DNA of 58,825 bases from positions 1-58,825 of the forward strand of contig NZ_KE332391.1 of assembly GCF_000409775.1 (NCBI RefSeq), given 5' to 3'. The first letter of the stretch is position 1. Each line of letters opens with the position of its first letter. Under the pieces are notes generated by a model, which was given only the letters and a program-made list of their open reading frames with translations, was not told the DNA's origin and did no database searches. Positions 7,220 to 13,896 of the stretch are shown here, in pieces. The DNA is from Litchfieldella anticariensis FP35 = DSM 16096. Lineage in GTDB: Bacteria; Pseudomonadota; Gammaproteobacteria; Pseudomonadales; Halomonadaceae. A program made the translations under genes and the position numbers.

Positions 7220-9235
7220 TCAGCCACTAGTGGCAGTAGCCCTCGACTCACGGTGATGAGCCAGCCAGTTGCCGCCGATGGTCAACACCATGACCGCGAC
7301 GCCCGCAGCCTCTATCATCAGCTCAGGATAGAACACCGCCACGATAGCTGGCACGGTGATCAATCGGGGCAGCCACGACATGCGTGTGAACAGATAGCCT
7401 TCCAGGACCACCGCGAATGCCGCCAATGCCAAGAGAGCGATGATGGCATTCCAGATCACGAGCAGTACCGGCCCACCGACGATGATCTCCGGATTGAAGA
7501 CCATGAACAGCGGGATCAGGTACAGCCCCTTGGCGAACTTCCATGCCTGGAAGCCGGTTTCCATGGGCTTGCTACCGGCGATCGCCGCCCCGGCGAAGCC
7601 GGCCAGGGCAATGGGCGGTGTCACGTTGGAGTCCTGGGAATACCAGAACACCACCAGGTGGGCGATCAACAGCGGCACGCCGAACTCATTGGTCAGCGCA
7701 GGGCCGACCAGTACGATCAATACGATATAACTCGCCGTGACCGGCAACCCCATCCCCAGCACCAGGCTGGCCAGCAGCACCATCAGCAGCGCCAGCACCA
7801 GATTGCCGCCGGAGAAGGCCAACATCATCGCCGAGAACTTGAGCCCCAGGCCGGTCAACCCCACCACCCCGACGATGATGCCGGCCACGGCACAGGCCAT
7901 GGATACCGCCACGGCATTGCGCGCACCGAGTTCGAGGCCTTCGATCAGCTTGAGGAAGCCGGCCCACACCACTTCCCGGATGCTGGCGAAGGTCACCTTC
8001 TGGCCTTGCCGGGGCGCGATGAACAAGAACCAGACCGTATAGCGCAGCACCGCCACGGCGACCATGGTGACCACCGCCCAGAAGCCGACCCGCATCGGCG
8101 ACATGTTCATCACCAGCAGCCATACCAGTACCGCCAGTGGTAGCAGGAAATGCCAGCCCTCGCGCATCACGTCGCGCATCTGGGGCAGCTCCGAGCGCGG
8201 CATGCCCTGCATGCCTTGTTTCAGGGCGATGATGTGCACGAACAGATACACCGTGGAGAAGTACATGATCGCCGGCAGTACGCTGACCTTGACCACGTCC
8301 AGGTACGGCGTGTTGGTGTACTCGGCGATCAGGAAGGCCCCGGCCCCCATCAACGGTGGCATGATCTGCCCGCCGGTGGAGGCTGCCGCTTCGATGCCGC
8401 CGGCCTGCTTCGGCTTGTAGCCCAAACGCTTCATCAGCGGAATGGTGAAGGCACCGGTGGTCACCACATTGGCGATGGCGCTGCCGGAAATCGACCCCAT
8501 GCCCGCCGACGCGATGACCGCCGCCTTGGCGGGGCCGCCACGCTGGCGACCAGTGGCCGCATAGGCGAGGTCAATGAAGAACTTGCCGGCACCGGTGCTT
8601 TCCAGGAAGGCCCCGAACAGCACGAAGACGAAGATATAGGTGGCAGCCACGCCCAACGGCAGGCCGAAGATGCCTTCCTGGCCCAGGTACAACTGACCCA
8701 CCAGGCGATCGAGATTGTAACCGCGGTGCCCCATGATGCCGGGTAGGAAGTCGCTCAGCCAGGGAAGCTCGCCGCGTGGCCCGGCAAAGGCATAGAGGAT
8801 CGCCAGGGCACCGATGATGGTCATGCCCAATCCCACTGCACGTCGGCTGGCTTCCAGCACGGTGACCGTGGCGATACAGCCGATGAAGATATCGGTCTGG
8901 CTCCAGAACCCAGCACGGGAAAAGATCTCGTCGAGGTTCAGGACCAGGTATCCCCCGGTGATGACCGCCCCCGCAAAGAAGGCGACATCGATGATCCCGC
9001 CGATCACACCACGCTTGCGGTGGGGACCGAATACCGGAAACATCAGGAAGGCCAGCATCATGATCAGCGCCAAGTGGATACTGCGCTGATAGAACAGCCC
9101 CAGCGGTTGAATGCCGGCGGAATAAAGTTGGAACAGCGACAGCCCTACCCCTACCAGGGTGATCAGCCAGAGAATGGGACGGGAGTGCTTGGCTTGACTC
9201 CCGGGGATGATGGGGGACGTTCCTGGCTCACTCAT
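7220..9235 (-). CDS. TAXI-type TRAP transporter fused permease (DctQM-like)
   Basis: The 671-residue hydrophobic protein is the fused small-plus-large permease used by TAXI-type TRAP transporters, which take up organic acids with a Na+ or H+ gradient. Signatures of the DctM-like part are visible: GAFLESTGAGKFFIDLA, GMGSISGSAIANVVTTGAFTIPLMKR, GQIMPPLMGAGAFLIAEY and GMGLPVTASYIVL. The frame extends to a GTG at 9268, but the ATG at 9235 has GAGG upstream and clears the neighbouring gene, so I prefer it. It is the third gene of a binding protein - DUF1850 - permease operon. The substrate is not evident; TAXI systems have been linked to glutamate, oxoglutarate and other dicarboxylates. Confidence 0.9.
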   Translation of the reverse strand: MSEPGTSPIIPGSQAKHSRPILWLITLVGVGLSLFQLYSAGIQPLGLFYQRSIHLALIMMLAFLMFPVFGPHRKRGVIGGIIDVAFFAGAVITGGYLVLNLDEIFSRAGFWSQTDIFIGCIATVTVLEASRRAVGLGMTIIGALAILYAFAGPRGELPWLSDFLPGIMGHRGYNLDRLVGQLYLGQEGIFGLPLGVAATYIFVFVLFGAFLESTGAGKFFIDLAYAATGRQRGGPAKAAVIASAGMGSISGSAIANVVTTGAFTIPLMKRLGYKPKQAGGIEAAASTGGQIMPPLMGAGAFLIAEYTNTPYLDVVKVSVLPAIMYFSTVYLFVHIIALKQGMQGMPRSELPQMRDVMREGWHFLLPLAVLVWLLVMNMSPMRVGFWAVVTMVAVAVLRYTVWFLFIAPRQGQKVTFASIREVVWAGFLKLIEGLELGARNAVAVSMACAVAGIIVGVVGLTGLGLKFSAMMLAFSGGNLVLALLMVLLASLVLGMGLPVTASYIVLIVLVGPALTNEFGVPLLIAHLVVFWYSQDSNVTPPIALAGFAGAAIAGSKPMETGFQAWKFAKGLYLIPLFMVFNPEIIVGGPVLLVIWNAIIALLALAAFAVVLEGYLFTRMSWLPRLITVPAIVAVFYPELMIEAAGVAVMVLTIGGNWLAHHRESRATATSG

Positions 9236-9242
9236 ACAGGCC

Positions 9243-9788
9243 TCATTGAGAACTTTCTCGTTCGACACGCAAACTGATCTGCACCCGCTCTCCCGCGGCT
9301 AGCTCACTCAGGCTGATCAGGATGTCGCCTTTCACCAAGCGGTGGTTGACCTTGGGCGAGCCGACCCGAAGCAGGTAACGATTGTCAGCCACCGGTTCAT
9401 CGATGTTTTCGATCCAATAGCCTCCTGCGCCATCGGAACGCGCTTCGCCGCGTCCCAGGACCGGCCCCAGGCCAGCGGCATAATCTGGCTGGTGGCTACG
9501 TTCCAGCACCATGTGGCCAGCCCGGTTGCGATAGCAATCGTGGACGGGGAATCCCTCCACGGAGTGGTTCCAGACCAGACACCAGCTCTGGCCGGCAGAC
9601 ATCGGTAGGGACACGATTCGCCGTTGGTCATCGTCGTGAACTTCCAGCCAGGCGTGATTCCCGGCCACCGAGGGCGAGGTCCCGCCAGTTCCTTCGGCAA
9701 AGGCGTGGCTGCCAAAATCGCCGAGAGACAAACACAACGAAAGAGCGGGCAGCAAGGCCCGCCCTCTCTTCCATATCATCCAATTCAT
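9243..9788 (-). CDS. DUF1850 domain-containing protein of a TAXI transporter operon
   Basis: This gene encodes about 181 residues from the ATG at 9788 (MNWMIWKRGRALLPALSL), which gives a signal peptide ending near HAFA. The longer upstream frame has an implausible arginine-rich start. The conserved part, SWCLVWNHSVEGFPVHDCYR and later the DNRYLLRVGSPKVNHRLVKG-type segment, fits DUF1850. Genes of this family sit almost invariably between the TAXI binding protein and the fused permease, as here (7 bp from each). The molecular role is unknown; a periplasmic helper of the transporter is the natural guess from context. Confidence 0.8.
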   Translation of the reverse strand: MNWMIWKRGRALLPALSLCLSLGDFGSHAFAEGTGGTSPSVAGNHAWLEVHDDDQRRIVSLPMSAGQSWCLVWNHSVEGFPVHDCYRNRAGHMVLERSHQPDYAAGLGPVLGRGEARSDGAGGYWIENIDEPVADNRYLLRVGSPKVNHRLVKGDILISLSELAAGERVQISLRVERESSQ

Positions 9789-9795
9789 GCGACAT

Positions 9796-10758
9796 TTACG
9801 GGCGCTGGTTATCGGACACTTCGGCGCCGACTTCCTCATAATAGCGCAACGCACCCGGGTGGAACGGGATCGGCGTCGACTCGACACTGAATTCCACCGT
9901 AGTGTCGTTGGCTGCCGGGTGGATAGCGATCAGTTCGTCGGTCTTCTCGAACAGGACCTTGGTGACCTGATAGGCCAGTTCCTCATCCATGCTGGCATCG
10001 ACCGTCAACACATTGGGGATACTGATGGTCTGTACCGGCTCTTCCATGCCCTCGTAGAGACCGGCACGCAATTTGTAGGCAGCGAATACCGGTTCCTCTT
10101 CCCGCGCATTGGCGATTTCTTCGTCGGTCAAGCCGATCAGGCGCACGTCACGTGTGGTAGCCAGGTTGAGGATCGAACTGGTAGGCGGACCCACGCTCCA
10201 GAAGCCGGCGTCGATATCGCCATCACGAATAGCGTCCGCTGTCTCGTTGAAATTGAGGCGCTGGGGGGTGATGTCATCGTAGGTGATGCCGTTGGATTCC
10301 AGCACTGCGCGAGCATTGAGCTCGGTGCCGCTGCCCGGAGCCCCCACCGAGACACGCTTGCCCTTGAGATCCTGGAGGGATTCGATGCCCGAATCGGCCA
10401 AGGTGACGATCTGCACCGCATTGGGGTAGATAGAAGCCAGAGCACGAGTGTCGGGCAGCTCGCGTCCTTCAAAGTCTCCGGTACCGGAATAAGCCTGGTA
10501 GACCGTATCGGCCAGGGCCAAGGCGATATCGGAATCGCCACGGTAGATCAGCCCCATATTCTCGACCGAGGCACCGGTCACCTCGGCTACGGCACTATGA
10601 CCGTCGATGTGATTGTTGATCAGCTCAGCCAAGCCGCCACCGTATGGATAATAGGTACCGCCGGTCCCGCCCGTGGCGATGGAGAGCTGTTGCTGTGCCA
10701 TGGTGAAGGGAGCCGCGGCAATCAGGGATGCCGCCATGGCGTACTTGAGCATTCGCAT
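9796..10758 (-). CDS. TAXI family TRAP transporter substrate-binding protein
   Basis: The 320-residue periplasmic binding protein has a signal peptide cleaved near TMA|Q (residue 21). The TAXI family hallmark follows, LSIATGGTGGTYYPYGGGLA, with later motifs DIALALADTVYQAY, GKRVSVGAPGSGTELNAR and DAGFWSVGPPTSSI. It captures the solute and delivers it to the fused permease encoded two genes downstream. It is the first gene of the operon; about 190 bp upstream separate it from a MITE copy. The ligand is not predictable from sequence alone. Confidence 0.92.
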   Translation of the reverse strand: MRMLKYAMAASLIAAAPFTMAQQQLSIATGGTGGTYYPYGGGLAELINNHIDGHSAVAEVTGASVENMGLIYRGDSDIALALADTVYQAYSGTGDFEGRELPDTRALASIYPNAVQIVTLADSGIESLQDLKGKRVSVGAPGSGTELNARAVLESNGITYDDITPQRLNFNETADAIRDGDIDAGFWSVGPPTSSILNLATTRDVRLIGLTDEEIANAREEEPVFAAYKLRAGLYEGMEEPVQTISIPNVLTVDASMDEELAYQVTKVLFEKTDELIAIHPAANDTTVEFSVESTPIPFHPGALRYYEEVGAEVSDNQRP

Positions 10759-10947
10759 CTACGTTCCTCCGGTCAGCAGTGTGACGTTTGTTATTGAGTT
10801 ATCGGCACCATAGCAGGGCTGCGATGCCATGCATTACACCCTGCAACATGCCCTCCGTTGAAAGCTAGCATGCTTATCGCGACTCGGGTAATCGGGGATT
10901 ATTTCTACATTTCAGCAAATTATCTTCAACGAAGACTTTCGTCTTAG

Positions 10948-11104
10948 GGAAACACTGAATAAATCGACGAGCGGCTTCAAGCACAAGGCGCCCGGAGCGC
11001 AGCAACCGGAGCATATGGGCTATATGTGAGGCTTCGACCGGGCTGGCGCACCAGCACCGCGTAACGCAGTGATTGAGCTGCGCAGGCATTTATTCAGTGT
11101 TTCC
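10948..11104 (-). mobile_element. MITE-like inverted-repeat element, copy 1 (157 bp)
   Basis: The element is bounded by perfect 17-bp inverted repeats, GGAAACACTGAATAAAT and its complement, and flanked by 4-bp direct repeats TTAG (10944-10947 and 11105-11108). It carries no transposase. The same sequence family occurs at 46742-46883 and 50880-51021 in the opposite orientation; this copy is about 15 bp longer in the middle. The TTAG duplication fits the YTAR target rule of the IS5 group, so it is probably a non-autonomous derivative moved by an IS5-like transposase encoded elsewhere. Short open frames inside it (about 70 codons) recur in the other copies and look like by-products of the repeat. 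Confidence 0.85.
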
Positions 11105-11140
11105 TTAGAAACTTACGCGGCGTTCGGAAAGGCCAGCACG

Positions 11141-11680
11141 TCAGTGATCTCTTTTCAGCCACGTCAATTTCAGCTCATGCTGTCCCTCTTCATCGGTAAC
11201 GAACAGGGAGTCCTCGCTGATCATCACCGCCCAATTGATGCTGCGCGGCAACTCTTGAGACAATTCGGACAATTCCTGTGGCGGCAACGCCACGACGTTC
11301 AGATTGTCTAACGTATTCAATGATGGAAATACCTTGCTTTCCCACATCCGCCTATCCCCATACACCAGAAGCGATACTCGCTCGGCACGCCGCGAACACC
11401 AGACCAAGCGGTCTCCGTCCGGCTGACCGACCTCGATCCAGTGCAACACCCGATCATCGAGGCTCTTTTGCCATAAGGCGGCTTCATCGACGGTGGAAAG
11501 ACCGCGCCCGAAGACCAACGCTTCGTCATACCACAAGGCAAGTGCCAACAAACGCGCTGCTAACCGCTCTTCGGTTTCCGACGGGTGGCGCGCCATGGTG
11601 AAGCGCAGAGACTCATAGATACCCCGATCCAGGTCGGTGAGATTGAGTTCGACCTTGTAGGGCGTTGCACTGAGAGCCAT
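11141..11680 (-). CDS. yaeQ: YaeQ family protein
   Basis: The 179-residue product matches the YaeQ family throughout: MALSATPYKVELNLTDLDRG at the start, ETEERLAARLLALALWYDE, WIEVGQPD and the late WAVMISEDSLFVTDEEG. YaeQ has a PD-(D/E)XK nuclease-like fold by structure, but its role is not settled; it was once linked to RfaH suppression. It is transcribed alone and diverges from the short-chain dehydrogenase gene. A MITE lies 36 bp beyond its stop codon. Confidence 0.92.
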   Translation of the reverse strand: MALSATPYKVELNLTDLDRGIYESLRFTMARHPSETEERLAARLLALALWYDEALVFGRGLSTVDEAALWQKSLDDRVLHWIEVGQPDGDRLVWCSRRAERVSLLVYGDRRMWESKVFPSLNTLDNLNVVALPPQELSELSQELPRSINWAVMISEDSLFVTDEEGQHELKLTWLKRDH

Positions 11681-11771
11681 GGTGACATCCTAGTCCAGAG
11701 TGAGAAATCGCAGTCTACCCTGATCAGGGTAGCGGGACGATATGGGGTTCATCCATGAGGAGACGGCAATA

Positions 11772-12461
11772 ATGAACGATCGCATCATGCTGATCACCGG
11801 TGCATCCAGCGGTATCGGGGCCGCTACGGCCCGAGCGGCCGCCAGAGAAGGTTACAAACTGGTATTGGCGGCGCGCTCGATGGACAAACTGGAGAAGCTA
11901 GCACGCGAACTGGGGCCGGAAAACGTACTGACCGTGAGCTGCGACGTGACCTCGATGGACAACCAACGCGCCATGGTCGAACAGGCCCTCGAATGCTTCG
12001 GACGCTTGGATGTGGTCTTCGCCAATGCTGGCCGCGGCGGTTCGCCCGGCGGTTTCAGCGGTGCCGATATCGACGCTTGGCGTGACATGATCCTGACCAA
12101 TATCTATGGCGTAGGCTTGACCCTGCAGGCCACGCTACCGGCCCTGCGCGCCAGTCGCGGCCATGTGTTGCTCACCGGCTCTGCCGCCGGCCGCACTACC
12201 ATTCCCGGCTCCATGTACAGCGCGACCAAATGGGCGGTGAGCGGGATCGGCTACAACCTGCGCGAAGAATTGCGCGGTAGCGGTATCCGCGTGACCCTGA
12301 TCGAGCCAGGCATGGTCGACACCCCCTTCTTCGACGAGCCGCCGGAACACGCCCTTCGGGATAAGGACATCGCCAATGCGGTGATCTATGCCATCAGCCA
12401 ACCAGCGCACGTGGACGTCAACGAGATTCTGGTGCGTCCCACGCCACTACAGGAGGATTGA
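11772..12461 (+). CDS. Short-chain dehydrogenase/reductase (SDR) family oxidoreductase
   Basis: A classical SDR of 229 residues from the ATG at 11772, which has GAGGAG upstream. The Rossmann cofactor motif TGASSGIG lies at residues 9-16, followed by NAG (VVFANAGRGG), the catalytic Ser region (LLTGSAAGRT) and YSATK with the catalytic Tyr and Lys. The C-terminal PGMVDTPFF is also typical. It oxidises or reduces an alcohol/carbonyl with NAD(P); the substrate is unknown. It resembles the YdfG-like serine/3-hydroxy acid dehydrogenase group only in general layout. A small open frame and an HTH gene follow closely on the same strand. Confidence 0.88.
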   Translation: MNDRIMLITGASSGIGAATARAAAREGYKLVLAARSMDKLEKLARELGPENVLTVSCDVTSMDNQRAMVEQALECFGRLDVVFANAGRGGSPGGFSGADIDAWRDMILTNIYGVGLTLQATLPALRASRGHVLLTGSAAGRTTIPGSMYSATKWAVSGIGYNLREELRGSGIRVTLIEPGMVDTPFFDEPPEHALRDKDIANAVIYAISQPAHVDVNEILVRPTPLQED

Positions 12462-12469
12462 ATGCCGGC

Positions 12470-12592
12470 ATGAACGACTTCGAACCCACAGAGAAAAAAC
12501 GTCACAAAAATTTCCCCGATTGGATACTGGCGGAACGTGCAAAAACCTTGCATGCTGTCGGTATCGCAAGCCAAGCCAACGGAGCCTCATGA
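12470..12592 (+). CDS. Candidate 40-residue protein overlapping the HTH gene
   Basis: A short open frame (MNDFEPTEKKRHKNFPDW..., 40 residues) starts 9 bp after the SDR stop codon and ends in TGA overlapping the ATG of the HTH gene (ATGA). That overlap is the pattern of translational coupling. The closest ribosome binding sequence, AGGAGG at 12451-12456, is 13 bp upstream, rather far, and better placed for a three-codon frame at 12462. I do not recognise a family. It could be a small partner of the HTH protein, a remnant of a longer gene, or non-coding. Confidence 0.35.
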   Translation: MNDFEPTEKKRHKNFPDWILAERAKTLHAVGIASQANGAS

Positions 12593-12870
12593 GCACGGCA
12601 CGATTAACGACCGGTTGGGATGCCCAAGAACCTCCCCGAATGGCACCCGACCTGGACGTCAGGGAATTGGAAAAGCGCAGCCGCCTGATGCGCGTCGTTA
12701 CCCGGCGAATCGCCCTTTCGGAACTGGGCAATCGTGAAATAGCCCAACGCGCCGGCATCCCCCCACAGCGGCTCAGCGACTTGCTGGCCGGTAAGATCGA
12801 GCAGTTCTCGGTCGATGAATTGCAGGCATTACGAGATTGCGTAGAAGAGGACTCTTCCACGCCACCCTGA
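12589..12870 (+). CDS. Small helix-turn-helix protein, HigA/XRE-like (COG5606 type)
   Basis: The 93-residue protein starts at an ATG preceded by GGAG and contains one HTH: LGNREIAQRAGIPPQRLSDL, followed by LAGKIEQFSVDELQAL. That pattern, with the recognition helix followed by GKI..FS.D.L, is typical of the small XRE proteins annotated as HigA2-type antitoxins. No RelE/HigB-like toxin gene lies next to it; the only partner candidate is the 40-residue frame that overlaps its start. It may be a solitary regulator. Its stop lies 6 bp from the end of the convergent egtD gene. Confidence 0.75.
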   Translation: MSTARLTTGWDAQEPPRMAPDLDVRELEKRSRLMRVVTRRIALSELGNREIAQRAGIPPQRLSDLLAGKIEQFSVDELQALRDCVEEDSSTPP

Positions 12871-12876
12871 TGCCTA

Positions 12877-13839
12877 TCAGAGGATCGATAAGTAATGCAC
12901 GCTGAATAGATGCCGCGGGTCGGTCCACACTGCCGTGGGCTCATAGCCGGCCCGCTTGGCTAGTGCCTGAAATCCTGCAATGCTGTACTTGCAGGAATTC
13001 TCCGTATGCAACCTTTCCCCCTCCTCCAAAGCGAAATGTCCTTCTTCTAGCCGCAGGGTCTGCCGGCAGCGACTGACCAGATGCATTTCGATGCGTGACT
13101 CGGCCTCGTTGTAGTAGGCCAGATGATCGAAGTTCTCCGGCTCGACCTCGACTCCCAACTCCCGATGCAGGCGCTCCAGCAGATTCAGGTTGAAGGCGGC
13201 CGTAACCCCGGCGGCATCATTGTAGGCAGCTTCGAGCACAGCCCGGTCTTTCACCAGGTCGACACCGATCAGCACCCCGCTTCCATCCGGCAGCACCTGA
13301 CGCAAACGGGCGAGAAAAGCCTGTGCCGCGGGTGGCTCGAAATTGCCGATGCTCGACCCAGGAAAAAAAGCCACGGTGCGCTGTCCGGCGATACCGTCAG
13401 GCAGAGCCAAACGGCGCGAGAAGTCGGCCCACGCAGCATGTACCTCGAGCCAAGGATAGTCGGCAGCCAACCGGCGCGTACTCTCGAGCAGGAAATCACG
13501 CGAGATATCGATACCCAGATAGCGGCTGGGACGCATCGCCTCGAGCAGCAGCCTGATCTTGCGGCTGGCACCGCTACCAAGTTCGACCAGCAGCGAATCA
13601 GGGCCCACCAAGGCAGCGATCTCATCGCTGGCATCGACCAGAATACATTCCTCGGTGCGTGTCAGGTAGTACTCCGGCTGTTGGCAGATGCTCTCGAACA
13701 GCAGAGACCCGCGCCGGTCGTAGAAGAATTTCGGCGACAGCGACTTGGGTGTGGCACTCAGACCAGCGATCACGGCGTCACGAAACGAGGTCTGCGCCTC
13801 GACCACATGCTGATCGTGAAAGCGTACTGCCTGGTTCAT
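12877..13839 (-). CDS. egtD: L-histidine N-alpha-methyltransferase (hercynine synthesis)
   Basis: EgtD trimethylates the alpha-amino group of histidine with three S-adenosylmethionines to give hercynine, the shared precursor of ergothioneine and selenoneine. The 320-residue sequence shows the family pattern: LSPKFFYDRRGSLLFE, QPEYYLTRTE, the SAM-binding VELGSGASRKIRLLL, YLGIDISRDFL, VAFFPGSSIGNFEP and, near the C-terminus, HTENSCKYS. It diverges from the SelD-fusion gene with only 57 bp between the start codons. That neighbourhood, with SenB- and SenA-like genes and no classical egtB, suggests that here it feeds selenoneine synthesis. Ergothioneine production elsewhere in the genome cannot be excluded. 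Confidence 0.95.
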   Translation of the reverse strand: MNQAVRFHDQHVVEAQTSFRDAVIAGLSATPKSLSPKFFYDRRGSLLFESICQQPEYYLTRTEECILVDASDEIAALVGPDSLLVELGSGASRKIRLLLEAMRPSRYLGIDISRDFLLESTRRLAADYPWLEVHAAWADFSRRLALPDGIAGQRTVAFFPGSSIGNFEPPAAQAFLARLRQVLPDGSGVLIGVDLVKDRAVLEAAYNDAAGVTAAFNLNLLERLHRELGVEVEPENFDHLAYYNEAESRIEMHLVSRCRQTLRLEEGHFALEEGERLHTENSCKYSIAGFQALAKRAGYEPTAVWTDPRHLFSVHYLSIL

Positions 13840-13896
13840 GGCATATCCTCATGAGTGACGCAATGCGCTTTCCTACAACCTAGAGAGAGTTCCCTC

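Noticed and set aside
10874-11089. 71-codon frame in MITE copy 1 and a similar one at 50895-51089 in copy 3
   Set aside because: The shared protein-like sequence is only the MITE itself translated; the frames run into unrelated flanks and lack ribosome binding sites.
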